DNA from: Proteles cristata cristata
Lineage: Eukaryota > Chordata > Mammalia > Carnivora > Hyaenidae
Length of the DNA: 64,000 bases
Direction of reading: 5' to 3'
Assembly (NCBI GenBank): GCA_017311185.1
Contig: JAESUZ010000481.1
Location: 1,612,001 to 1,676,000, forward strand
Position numbers and translations under genes: made by a program. The notes beneath the pieces are model-generated. The model worked only from the letters and a program-made list of their open reading frames with translations. It did not search any database and had not been told where the DNA came from. Position 1 is the stretch's first letter; each line of letters begins with the position of its first letter. Of this stretch, positions 36,471 to 48,700 are shown piece by piece.

Positions 36471-39400
36471 CCGCACAGAGGAAACAGTGCCAGTTTGGAG
36501 TCCTCTGCTAAGATGTTTAAATAGGAATTTCATTGTATTAGCAGTAGTGAGGCCAGGAGGCCATATGCCGTAAGAAAGGCAGTTAGGGAGTGAGTGTTTC
36601 TCTTTCTTGAGGCATTTATGTTAGCTTAGCGCGGGTTTATTGGCGCCTTTGTCTGCCATGGGTCTGGAGGCTGTGAACATGCTAAGAAGAAAATCCAGCT
36701 CTGGGTTTCAGTGCCAGCATACCCAAAATCTGTACCCGTAAACTCGTGGCAACTATGTACATGGTGGCTGGAGAGATGCACACTTACACCTGCGTTCAGG
36801 GATGGCGATGATAATTTAGGACAAGGGGTACTCCTGCTCCTTTACCTCCAAAGAAGGCTCTGAGAAGGGGGTGGAGAAAGCCATCTGTTAAGCTCTCACA
36901 TCTTCATGGCCCCTTCAGCATAACTGCACTTCAAAATCAATTCATAGTCAAGTCAGTCTCATAAGCACTAATAGGACTCAAAGATGTGCAGAAGCCAAGG
37001 TTATGATGCTCAGCTGAACTCCTGGATGGAGCTTCTCATAATTTTCTGTTACCTGAGGGATCCTGTGTAAACCCATTCTAGACAGGATTTCTTTACTGTA
37101 TTTTATTTCTGAGCTCCAACCAGGGCCTCCCTTTGGAGGTCAAGACTCCAAGTCTCCTTGAAAATTCCTACCCCAAAGGTAGAGGCTCCTGACTCCTGTG
37201 GTCATCATTTCTGCCCGGGTCTGCGGGTCCACAAGGAAAACTCATCAGTGACTTGATCTTAATCCCTCTCTGCATGGGCACAGGTCAGTGAAGAACATCT
37301 GGTGGCCCCTGACCTTTATGTCCATTTGCCAAATGTATTAAAGCAGGGGTTACTGAAGAACCCATCTGTAGGGTTCCATCATGGTGGAGGGATGGGCTAG
37401 GTGGTGGTCTGACTTAAGGAGAACCTGTAAACCCTAACTATTTCACCCAGTCAAAGAAAGATTGATGACCCTCCCTTCAATGGTTGGAAGATCTCCACCT
37501 TTACAGTAAGCTATTATGTTGAGTTTCTTTGGGCTGGGGCTAGGAGAATGTCCTCCACATCATCTCAGAAGTGTGAAAATAAAGTTGGCTTCTCCATAGG
37601 CTGGAATCATACCTAATTGCTCTTTGGGAGATTCCCACCCTGTCTCTCAGGAAGGTGGATTTTCCAGCCCATAATGTGGAGTTGTACAGAGAAAGCTAGA
37701 TCAGTAAGAGTGAGAAAGTCTCTAATATGGTCCCCATAGGCTTCTGTTTCTGAAAAGGGACTTTTGCTTTAATTACTTAGACTAGAGACTAATGCTTTAC
37801 CTTCTTGGAGGGCAGAAGTCCCTTAGCAAACCCATGAATTACAGTGAGATCTTGTTTATAATGATAAGGCTTCTTCAGGGCCCAGGTGTTTCTGGTGAAC
37901 TCTGTCTGTTGCTGAGTATCCCAAATAAAGGTCAAGTCTACCGATTGTAGGTCCTGTTCAGCCATAGCTATCTAACTTCCTAATAGGAGGGAGCCAGGCA
38001 AAGTCAATGATGTGGGATGTCAAGTGTCCATATCTCATCCTGGTAGCTTCTTGTCCATGATTTCCCTCACCTGGGTCCAGGGACCTTCCAAGCTTCCCAG
38101 GAGAAATGGTAATGCCACTCTACACTAGTCGTATCCTCTGGGGAGAAGTCTGTGTTGTAAAATGGACTGTCTCACATAGATTCTAAGGAAAACCAGGTTA
38201 GAATGAATGGACTTGGCATCCTGGGCTACACAGAAATTGCTCTTTTTCATGATTTCTCTTGTCTTCAGCAGAGACTTAGCTGTCAGATTTCCATCTCTCA
38301 GTGACTGGAGGAAGAGGAAGAGAGTTGTTTTTGCTTTTTTTTTTTTTTACCTTGCTCTAGTATACTCTAAGTATAATCTAAAGGTTGTGTGAATAACATG
38401 TGTAAGATAAAAATCAACCTGAACTCCTTTCTTAGCTAGAATGTCCAGAACTAATATAATAAGAATGGTAATACTTCCCCAGAATCTCAAAATTTCTCAC
38501 ACAGAGCCTGCTGAATACCACCTTCCCTTTGTTGTGAGGAAGATAGGGTCACTCAGGAATGGCAGCCACTACTTGGTATATGTTTCATTTACCTCCTTTA
38601 GCCTTGGTAGTGATAACTTACTCAATGCTCCTAAAACTCTTTCCTATTGAGATTAGACAGGATTTCAGATGCCTTTCAAATTTGTACTCTAGACAGCCCC
38701 TAACAGTCCATCAGAGTTGGGATAAAGGGCTCAATTTTTCAAAATAAATATATGAAAAAGGGGGCATCTTGTGTCCTTCATGGCATAATTAAAATGTTTC
38801 AGGATGGGATTTTGGACTCAGCCTATGGCTTTTGCAAGCCTTTTCTGTTTTCAAGTCATTTAGATGTAATTCGATATTCAGCTCTCCACCCATCCCTCTC
38901 CTATTTGTCCATCACCCCAAAACATCGCACCAAAAAAATGGGAAACAGGATCCTGCTTCTATGAGCCATCCATGAGGTGATGTCTGGTCCATATTAAATG
39001 TCAGAAGTAAATTATTTATGTGAGATGAAAATACAGAGATGTGATTATATTATGGATATTAATCCTACCCAAGAATAGCATCTTCACCACCACAAATGCT
39101 CTCTGAGGGACACTAATACTTTTTCAATTATACTTTGGTAACTGCTTGCCTTGGAAATATATGGAAAATGTGTAAACATTTGATAGGACACCTCAAATGT
39201 GATGTCTTCTTCAAATCTTGAATTTATCCTCTCTTTAGTCCTGTCCCATGTGTGAAAATAAATAAAATTTAAGTGAACAGGAGGAGTTACCCCCAGGTAA
39301 TGGACAGAGGGACCTAGTCTAGGCCTTGATAGGCTAACACCATTTTGCAGAATCAGGTGCTTGTGGTCTGTCTGTCATTCATGATCAGGGTTACAGGAAG

Positions 39401-40002
39401 GCACAGTCAAGTTGCCTTGGCTAAAACACAGTGCTGGAGACCTTTCTCAATCTTAATTGACTTCTGATGTCTATCTCACATACGACCATTTGGTGACTTA
39501 TGCTTTGGGTTTACCCAAGATGGTAGCCACTAGAGTACTTATGCCTGGGGTTTCCTACATCTTTGGGTCATGGGGGACACAGTGGCTGACAATCCGGGCA
39601 GAAATAAGAAAAGGGGCACCACGAAATTCCTTCAGCCCGATCTAGGACCCTCTTGCCTGTTTGAGGAGGGGAGGGGAATCTTAATTCCAACGCTGTTGTT
39701 ACAATAACACATGAGCTTTAGAAAGACACTTAATTTTCCTCTACATCGGCTCTCTGCCATGACGTGGGCTAATAACACCAACTGGGCTTAGGAGACAATT
39801 ACTGAACGATGCATAAAGCATTTTGCAATCTGAAGCATTAGCTCATAAAAGATGGAGTGGCAAAACATTCTGCTCCTTACCCCATGTACAGGGCATCAGA
39901 CTGAATTTCAGGGTGGGGCAAGGAAAGGTCACATTACAAAATGTGAAAAAGATGTGTTTTTTGAGCTCAAGGCTAGAGAGCAGAGATTTGGATGGCAATA
40001 CA

Positions 40003-40040
40003 TACGTGTGGCACACACACACACGCACGTACATACACTC
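40003..40040. repeat. short (CA)n-rich tract
   Basis: About 20 bp of CA dinucleotides flanked by CGTG and CGTA steps. Confidence 0.75.
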
Positions 40041-40824
40041 ATGTTAAAAATAGAAGTTGTATTACTTTGAGATGTGTCTGGGGCAGCTTTGGAGTTAGCC
40101 AGTCCCTGTTAATAGGGCTACATTTCTTCCTGCATCTCAAAGAACAGACTCATTAGAGATTTTCTAATACGATGTGAAAGTTGTGTTTTTTATTTGAGAG
40201 TTATCTGAATGAATTCATTATCCATCCCATGCAGGCTCTCTTCCAGACCAGCCCATTCGTGTTGATCATTTGTTTATTGCTATCTTTCTTTTTCCACAAA
40301 GGATTGGCAGGGTTGGTGGGAGGGCAGGTGGCACTGTAATGAAAGATATCTAATATGTTTTTTGTTCTTTTGGGATAGAAAGCAGCGAGCCACCTTATAA
40401 AGGAAGGCATATTTTTGGCAATCTAGATGGAGAAGGGTCTCCTACAATGGCAGGACTAGTGATTGCATTGATCCTGTAAATTAATTCTTCTTGTCTTTGA
40501 TGCTGTAGGACCATGTAGTGCCCCCACAAATATGTCTTTATATCAGGGTAAGATAACCTTCCCATTCCCAGCAGGTAGGACCAATAGACCAACAGGCAGC
40601 TGGGCAAGATTTCCTGGGCTTCTTGAACAAATGAAAAAAATGCAGGTGTCACTCTCCTGCCCCTGGGGCCAACCAGGTCATAGGGTAATTGCCCAGTTGC
40701 TTGCTGGGATAGTCCTACCAGGGTCTTCTCCCTTAAAGTTCATTTTTCATTTTGATTGCATCACGATGGCTTAGTGCTACAAACACCAGGGTATACCTGG
40801 TAGGGAAAAAGGTCATAAAGAACT

Positions 40825-41105
40825 CCCGTAATCCCCCCCTTCCCTAAAATCCGGGGTTCGTTTTCATGGAGTCGTTTGGAAGGGGTGGGCAATCATGGCT
40901 GGTTGCTGGGTTATGTCTTTCTCCGCGAATGGCAGCAGAGAAATCTCCATCTTGCTAGTTGAAGAGTCGCCCGGCTGCCTTATTTCAACTGAGGCAGCAG
41001 AGCCTGCTTTAGCTTTGAAGTGTGAAAACCAAATAAAGGTTGGCAAGGAGAAGAGACGGAAGCCGCATAGCCTTCTCGGAGCCTGCAGAGCCACGCCCAG
41101 CCGAG
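40825..41105. promoter_or_regulatory. CpG-enriched patch, candidate promoter or enhancer upstream of miR-100
   Basis: I count 13 CpG dinucleotides in about 280 bp, in a window where CpG is otherwise rare outside young SINEs. It also contains a GC-box/KLF-like ccacgccc at about 41091. No repeat family is recognised here. It lies about 8.6 kb upstream of the miR-100 hairpin. Promoter activity is inferred only; no initiator or TATA element was convincingly placed. CpG density stays raised, less strongly, to about 42.8 kb. Confidence 0.35.
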
Positions 41106-41361
41106 GCACTGAATGCAGATGCTTTCTTCCCTGATCCCCTTACTCACCCCTTGTCCAGTGTTCACCACCCCCCACCCCCCTCGGGGAATTGTGGCTCAAA
41201 TAGCAGCAGGCTTGGTTGGTCGCCTCTTACTGGAGCTTTTTTATTGTGGCTGGTGGACAGACTTTGTGAACTTCTCTCATTTGAAAAGGGACCAAACAGA
41301 TGCTTGACCTGCAACCATCTTGGTGAATGTCTTCCTAATCTGCCTATGACAGCAAGGCAGG

Positions 41362-41399
41362 GACACACACACAAACACACACATGCACGCACACACACA
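41362..41399. repeat. (CA)n microsatellite
   Basis: A short interrupted CA run with two TG or AA breaks. Confidence 0.9.
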
Positions 41400-42109
41400 G
41401 AGTTGACTTTGGTTTGCCCCAGCAGCCCGAGTAATACTTTAGGCTATTTATTGTCTACCCCCTCTATGTCCTAGGGAAGATTTTAGAAATTAATACAAGA
41501 GGCTGAGAAAGGAAAATATTGGCTTCTATAGTACAAATATCTCTGTCCTGAAAGGAAATGTTAATTTTCCTCTAAATCAAATGTTGACATATATCAGCTG
41601 CTGCTGAAGATGTGTCAGTATGAGAGAAGGGTCTCCGCTCTGGAACCTGGATATTGGGCTGGAGTCTCTCCTCTGAAATGCTGACTGGTTTAGCAGCAAA
41701 ACAAGTTCGGCTTAGAAGTTTTATGAATCCTTGCAGTTTGTTTTCGAACGCTGATCTCTCTGGGACACCCCTCCTGAGCAGGGGAGGAGGGAACAGAGTC
41801 CCACTCTGTGGAACACACCGTTTCTGTCTAAGCCTGGGCCTCTATACTGGCCTCGGCAATGATTCAGGGGCTGCTTACCTCTGCCGGGAATACAGGATTT
41901 TAATTGGAGGTGGGGGCCTGGGAGGGCTAGGGGCACAGAGAAAGGATGTAATGCTCGGGCAGAGAGTAATTTCCAGCACTAGGTGTTTTACCTGCTGCTT
42001 TTCCCCACTGCCCACCCCCCCCAGCACACAGTCTCAGTATTCTTCTTTGTTCAACACCTGTGTTGTAAACACTGCAGATTAAGTTCCCCCTCCTGTTCCT
42101 CTGACTAGG

Positions 42110-42178
42110 TGCACACACGTGCACACACATGCACGCATATGCACACACCCGTGCACGCACACGCGCACGCGCACACAC
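42110..42178. repeat. interrupted (CA)n/(CG) alternating purine-pyrimidine tract
   Basis: About 69 bp of CA steps mixed with CG and TG steps, for example acgcgcacgcgc near 42160. The CG steps make it a stronger Z-DNA former than plain CA repeats. Confidence 0.9.
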
Positions 42179-42878
42179 CCTTTTAACTTGTTAAGTTTGA
42201 AAGCTGATGATATATACAACCAGTGTGCTTTGCCAGTCTGCACGGCGAAGGCCAAGATTAATGCAGAAGGTTGGTGCAATGTTGCCGCAGAGCAGCGTGA
42301 TCAGAATGCAAGATGGAGCAGAGGGGGAAAGGCCAAGAAATATGTCTGTGCTTGGAGTTTACATGAGTCTCCTTAGCAACTTGTCTGAATTTATTTTTCC
42401 CTTCGTGTGTGTGGGTTCCTTCCAAACCCGTAACAAAACGGGAGTTGTAGCTCCTAACAGTCCTCGATTCCTCTGCTAAGAGGGTGAAATTGTTTCAGTT
42501 GGTAGCAAATCCTTCTCTCCCCTTTGCCACTTCCCCTCCCCTCTCCCCTCCCGGAGGTGGCTCTGCTCCTTTGCATTGTGACTTTGTGGACTGTTGGGAG
42601 CGTTCCAGAAATTCTCATCTCCACGGGGGAAGGAGAAAGCCTGTTTCTGATGGCTACAGCTGTGCACGTTTCTGCCACAGCCTTGCTGCTTCCAGTGCGT
42701 GTAGCATATGTGGCAGTGCGCCTGTTTCTACGCCCGTGTGTTGTAAAATAGGAAAGGAGCCACACAGCTCCTTTTCTCTCGACTATTTCGTGCCATTTTT
42801 TTGGTCTTGCTCTTCTCCTTTTGCATCTCCCACACCCCTCCCTCAATACACACAAACCCACACACACAGTGTTCTGTA

Positions 42879-42892
42879 ATTCTAATTAGAAT
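42879..42892. promoter_or_regulatory. 14-bp palindrome with homeodomain-type TAATTA core
   Basis: attctaattagaat is self-complementary, and half of it recurs as taattagaatata at 42898-42910. Binding is inferred from the TAATTA core only. Confidence 0.3.
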
Positions 42893-43256
42893 ATAATATA
42901 ATTAGAATATAAGGCTATTAGGAAAATAAACCTGGCTTTAGGAATCTGGTATGTTGCATTTTATGGGATTGGGTTTATTTCAGGGGAGACAACCAGAAAT
43001 ATTACAGTGGTTTTACCTCACATTGCTTTCCCTTGAAATAATTTTTGGGGAGTATAGTTATTGCCTCATCAGAGCTGATGTCGAATATAAATCTTAATAT
43101 TTCTCCTTCTTTGCCCCCTCCCTTTTTAGAGTCGAGAAAAAAGAAAAAAGAAGCCTGTCCAAAAGACGTTAAGGTTTAATTTTGGCTCTTTTACAAACAG
43201 ATGTTGTTTGTCATTCTATTGTTGTTAAGCAGGTACCAGACTGGAGCAAGCAGTAG

Positions 43257-43276
43257 CGTGCGCGTGTGTGCCGTGT

Positions 43277-43318
<42 letters not shown>
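43257..43318. repeat. (GT)n microsatellite
   Basis: About 60 bp of nearly perfect GT dinucleotides, with CG interruptions at the left end. Likely polymorphic and able to adopt Z-DNA. Confidence 0.95.
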
Positions 43319-43319
<1 letters not shown>

Positions 43320-44070
43320 AAAGAGAAAGAAGAAAAAGGAAGTCTGGGGAGAGAGAGCATATTGAGTGGACAGGGGGCCGAAAGGCAAAAAGGGATTGAT
43401 TTTAGGACAAGTTGACAGCAAGAAGTAGGTAATATAGGTTAATACTTTTTTCTTTCCAAACTTCAACGTGGTGGAGAAGGTATAAAATTATGTTCTATTT
43501 GGCTGCTTACCGTTCCAAAGAAAGAGAGGAAGGTGGAAATCAGGCTACGTGGAAAGCCTTAGCTGGGAAAAGCTGGCCTCTCCTAGGCTGCGATGAAGAC
43601 GGTTGGTTGGCTGTTCAGATGATCTCTTTGAGTAAACCCAAACCCTGCAGTAAGGCAAAGGTCTTTCTGTTTCAGCTGAACTTAGTTTCTTGTGTTTGGA
43701 GGTCGTAGGCATCCCGGTTAATGCTCCTGGGCTCTCTTGTAACTTCTCCCAGAACAAGCATCCCATTGTCCGGGTTTTAAGGGCATCCTGACTCTTTACA
43801 TATTGACTCTCTCTTTTCTCACAGGATCCAAGTGATTTTCTTTTCCATTCTTTACCAAGCCTCTCTGCACTCTCACTTAACTCGTAGCTTCCTAATCGAA
43901 TTGTGGGCTGCTTTCTCAAGAGCAAAACATAGCTTTGAAAAGAAAAGTGTTAAAGTCGGCTGGCATTCAGGAAACCTTGTGCAGCATGTAGTTCATTTCT
44001 ATGAAAGAAATGACAGACATCTCATTTTTAAAAATATGTATTTCATGTCTCCATATCAGAATCTGGGTCT

Positions 44071-44129
44071 TATATGTATATATATACATATATCTTTTAT
44101 ATATATGTATATATATATATACATATATT
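44071..44129. repeat. AT-rich (TATA)n with two perfect palindromes
   Basis: Two TGTATA...TATACA palindromes lie side by side, separated by tcttt. These could extrude as cruciforms or form RNA hairpins of A-U pairs only. Confidence 0.85.
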
Positions 44130-44609
44130 TTTTAATTATGATTTCTTTTAAGAAACTTTCTTGGCTTTATTAACAATCCAGCTAGAAAGGAAGTTGTAGG
44201 CTGGCATCATTGTTTCCATTTTAAAAAGGAGGAAATATTGTCACCCTAAGCAAACTTCTTGCTTTCAAAAGTGAAAGTAGCCTCCTTAGCCAGCTGCACA
44301 TGAAATAACTTGTTACTGGCAGCCTCTTTCTCTTTTGTTTCATCGAGTGTGTCAGAAGCAAATTGGCCTCCAATTTCTCACCCTTAAATAGTTGATCTCT
44401 GTTACACTCCTGTCCAAGGCGAACCTCGAGTGGGTTTGAGGCGGTCTGAGGAACGGGCTGCTTTTTTGTCATTTAAAAGCAAGCTGAGGGCATCTTTTGT
44501 TTTTGTCCAACCTTGCTGATCCTGCCCCACCATTTTCATGTATTTGTTCATTAGTGAACCTAGCCATACTTCATTTTTCATTTTCCTTAAAATATTAATT
44601 TTTAATGCA

Positions 44610-45040
44610 GGTGGTGCGGTGTGATAGGAAGATTACCAATATCAGTTTCTAATTCTCCCTGCTCCCGAAAGGAACACGAAAACGATGGTGTTGCCTTGCC
44701 AGTCTCCTCCCAACTGCTCCCTTCTGGTCAGTTTTTCCTGGGCAGAGAATTAATTCTACCTAAGCTAGCTGGCTTCGATGCCGATGCCTTTACACTGCTT
44801 CCTGGAGAGCCGCTCCCACACCAGGGTCTGGGCGTTCTGGAGGCAGTATGGCAGGTGGATGGAGCGTGGTGTGCCGCGTGGCACCGGTGAATTACTCTTG
44901 GGGCAGCAGTTGCTGGATGTGCCTTTTTTGTTGTTGTTGAGGTGATTGGATCTTCCTCCAGAAAACAAGGGCTGCGGAGGGTGAGAGAAAAGGCATCAGG
45001 AAAACCGAAAACCCATAGGGAGACCAAAGACTAGCTGTCG
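44610..45040. promoter_or_regulatory. second CpG-enriched unique patch
   Basis: About 14 CpGs fall in this stretch, including a cluster around 44770-44890 with no recognised repeat. It lies 4.7-5.1 kb before miR-100 and directly borders the long polypyrimidine tract. Open frames exist on both strands here, but they are short and show no family similarity I recognise. A regulatory element or an unrecognised lncRNA exon are both possible. Confidence 0.3.
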
Positions 45041-45078
45041 CCCCTGCTCCATGATGAATGCCAAAGGGTAGATCTGAG

Positions 45079-45230
45079 TCTTCTTTTCGTTCTTTTTTGC
45101 CTCTCTTTTCATTTCTCCCATCCTCTCTCCCTCTCTCTCTTTTTCTGTCTCATTTTCTGTTTCACTCTCTTCTCTTTCTTTTTCTGTTTTTCTTTTTCTT
45201 TTTCTCTCTCTGCCTCCTTTTCTTCCTTTC

Positions 45231-45262
<32 letters not shown>

Positions 45263-45455
45263 CTTTCTTTCTTTCTTTCTTTCGTCTTTTCCTTCCTTTC
45301 TTTCTTGTCTTTTTATCTTTTTTTCTCATCTTTTGTCTTTCCCTTTCTCTTTTTCTTTCTTATCTCTTTTTCTTTCTTTTTTTCCTCATCTCTTTCTCCT
45401 CTTTCTTTCTTTCTTCTTTCTTTTTCCTTCTTTTCTTCCTTTCTTTTCTTCCTTC

Positions 45456-45493
<38 letters not shown>

Positions 45494-45510
45494 CTCTTTC
45501 TTTCCTTTTT
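45079..45510 (+). repeat. 430-bp polypyrimidine (TTTC/TTCC) tract
   Basis: This is almost pure T and C on the + strand, with (TTTC)n blocks at about 45241-45290 and 45450-45500 and interrupted, mutated pyrimidine runs between. Such long mirror-like purine/pyrimidine tracts can form triplex (H-) DNA. It is far longer than a SINE or L1 tail and has no element body attached. The 227-residue open frame through it (45058-45741) is low-complexity F/S/L, not a protein. Confidence 0.9.
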
Positions 45511-45741
45511 AAAAAAGTTCAATTGAATTTTTCTATCCCCTCAGGACAAAGGAGATCTGCAGAGAGTCTGCACAAGACGTGCACCTTTAAAAAAGAAGGC
45601 GGGTGGAGGGCAGAGAATCTTTCTGTTGGCATCGTGTTGCTGACATCACCATGGATTTGGTGTTCAAGTCCACAGGCAGGCAAAACTCAAATACATTTTC
45701 CCTTTTGCAAGCAGCTGCACAGTGAGTTTGCCTTCCATTAG

Positions 45742-48700
45742 TAAAGGAACAATGAAGGAAAAGTAAACCCTGTGTCTAAAACATGGCCCATGAAAGAACG
45801 TGGGAAAGAAAGCCAAGAACCCTGCTGTGGTGGAAGAGGGGATAGACTCATGAATTCTCTACAATAAGATATTTTACTTCTTTCTAACAGCCCCGTCAGC
45901 AGAGAGAAATAATGACTCCTGAAACAGTTCACAATCAGAAGTTAAAATGGTGTTTCAATGATGCCTCATCATGCCAGGTAACGATTGCCCAACTTGATTG
46001 TACTTTAACGATTCGTAATTATCAACAGGCTGTCTCTGAATCATGTGTAGCAAACAAGCAGTTGGTTTGGTATAAAACATTGGAATTTGTGAGTATTCGG
46101 AGACCTCACATTCCTGTTTGATCGTTTTTTCTGGTAGTATCGTTCTCAGGGTTTGTCCATAGCCAGGGAAATTCCAGGAAAAATGTCAAAGTGACTTATA
46201 TGCAGAACCTTTGTGTCTGGAAGTGAAGTAAATGTTATGTTGCCCAGTGTTATTCTCATATTACGTTTATTCCAGTGTTTGGGGTGCCCTTTTACTCTCG
46301 TTTCGGCATTAATTCCGATTCAGCTTTTAAACAAGAATTGGGTGACAACAAGAAACGAACCAAAAGACAAACAAGGAGTCTTGATCCACTTGAAATCATT
46401 TTATTTTCCAGATGCAGGCTAATGGTTTGAAGATTTTGGTTTCACAAGATGGCAATGAGTTTAAAAAAATAGGATTCCTAAGGAGTTCCTTTTTTCAGGT
46501 AATAGTGTTTTCCTATAACTTTTCCAAACCTCCCTTTTCCTCAAGTACTGCAAATTTTTAGGGTCTGCCCGAATGATTTAATCGTGAAGCATAACTGCAT
46601 TTTAAACTCAATTTTTAAAACTGGCAAATAGTTTTATAATATAGCAAATGAGTAGAGTGGTCATGGCATTCAACTCTATGGAATTCAGGGAAGAAAAATA
46701 TAAAGTTATTACGTAACAGTGCTTACTTCTTTTGATGATGGTTTAGGCAGAACTATTTGAAACCATTGGGCACTGTCCTTAAAGTCTATGGATATCTTGG
46801 TAATCAAATTTAAAAATGTGAATATTAGAGGATTGTCTTTAAAAAGTCTACCATGTGCTCTGAGTTCCTGGAAGAAAGAGCTTCTGTAAACTGCATCCTA
46901 ACAATATTGACATATTAACTCCAGTTCTAGATTGGTGATACTGTATGGCGTTTAAAGGAATGTTCTGTGTATGTGTCCAGCGGTTAAGATTTGAGCTCAG
47001 CTATCATGATATAGGTAGTTTCTTTATAGTGTTATTGTAGGACTTTATGCCGCTTAAAAAGGCTTAATACCATAAATGATATGTTGCTTGATAAATTACT
47101 TTAACCTGATTTGCCATTGTTCATAAGCATCAGCCTACATTTTCCAACTTAATTATGAGTATTGCTATCTAAGAGACCCCACAAAATCTTGTTTAATAAA
47201 GCAAGCCAAAATTTCCCCTGAAAAGAACCTTTCTTTTCCTCCTTAGCACACAGAAGCGTCTTGAAGGAGGTATTCAATTAATCTTTTGGAGAAACTATCT
47301 ACCTCCAAACAAACCACACTTCTAGGAGGTCAGTGTTTGACTTTATTCTTTTCCCCCTTGCCATCTTGGCATCTTCTGATTTTTATTTTATTTTCTGAAA
47401 TTAAAACTGGGGATTGTTTTGGAAGCTAATGATACAAACTATTTGCAAGGAAGACCTTTTCTCTGTCCTATATTTGCCAAAAGAGAGAGAGAGAGAGAGA
47501 GAGAGAGATGTCCCCAACGAAAACATAGCATTGTGCTCCTTTCTGTGGGCTTTGAAAGTACACATTTATGAAGGTGGCTCTAATTGAATGACTAAGTATA
47601 ACACTTTGACAGATCTCCTTTGGTTCATTGTTAACAAATACTGCATTACATCTTTGTAATGAACGTGATATAACAGTTAGCCCTCATCACTTGGGAAGGC
47701 TGGGCCAATCCTTTCCTATCTGAGTAAGAGCTCTATGTTACCCATGTTCCAGTAATCCTGAACTGTGTGCAGGGTGCCCATCCTCAAATGCCTCCAGGGA
47801 CTTTGTTAGAGAAATCAAGGGAAGAGCAGAGAGGCTTGGGGTTTATTTTAAAATCTTTCATTTTAGAAACGAAAGGAGTGTTTTTAAAATACAATAAAAC
47901 AAAGGCCACTTGGAGGTGGTTGGTTTGGATCCTACTTCTTTCCACTTGTTACTCTGTTGTTTCTTTGGATCTCAAAGTCAAGCCATAGAACCACAACTGA
48001 ATTCTCAGTCTGGGCCACCAGTAGGCTTCATGTGATCATACCCATGGTTCAGTCCTACTGCAACAGACAGTGAAGTATCTGCGAATGGTCACATCTCAGT
48101 CCCTGTTGGTCCTGCCATTGGTTTTATGTTCTCTTGTTATCACCTTTCAGGTCATGTACGTAAGGGTCTGCCTGCTCTTTTCTCTAAATAATCCCCAAAT
48201 TCAGCTCTGTCTTTTCCCAGATTCTTGAGAAAGACAGGAATGCTCATATTTCGAGGCAAAGGATAGAATTTTTGTTTTGAGAGCCAGGACATATAGACAT
48301 TGCTAATAAAAATTAAAAAGGTCTCTTTTCAGGTCATAACAAGGATGGAGGCATTAGTTTTTCCCAGTATCTAGGAAGGGGGATTATTTTGCCTTCCATC
48401 ATGTGCCCCAGAAGTGCTTATGATGAAGACTGTGCCTTCCATAAAAGTCACAAAAGGAGCCAATAAGGAAGCTTTGCTGTCTTGGATTCCCCTTATTATA
48501 TGTGGAACATTGGTTTGGGAGAAAGAATGTATTATTGACAAATGAAATCATTTTATAAGAAGTCCTTAGAAACAGATCCGTTGTCAAATCTTTTAAAAGT
48601 TTTTCAGGGGGTGGGGGAAACAATTACACGGTTTCTTTTCCAGTTCGAAATTTATAAAATAAGCCGGAACTTGCTCTGTATTCATGTTTGGACCAATAAT

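Larger units (their letters stand above)
36126..40824. other. 4.7-kb block with almost no recognised repeats
   Basis: Contains only the A-rich run at 36.4 kb and a CA tract at 40.0 kb. Composition is even, with no long frame. It may hold an old element too worn to name, or unrecognised host-lncRNA sequence. Confidence 0.4.

Noticed and set aside
37080..39660. Possible antisense remnant of an old endogenous retroelement
   Set aside because: Some phrases seemed familiar, but no LTR pair, primer-binding site or protein motif could be pointed to.
43490..43925. Overlapping frames on both strands (72 and 126 codons)
   Set aside because: No domain similarity and no initiation or splice evidence.
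44621..45027. Overlapping GC-rich frames on both strands
   Set aside because: Stop-poor because of GC content. The CpG cluster is better explained as regulatory or non-coding.
45058..45741. 227-codon open frame
   Set aside because: It runs through the polypyrimidine tract and encodes only low-complexity F/S/L repeats.
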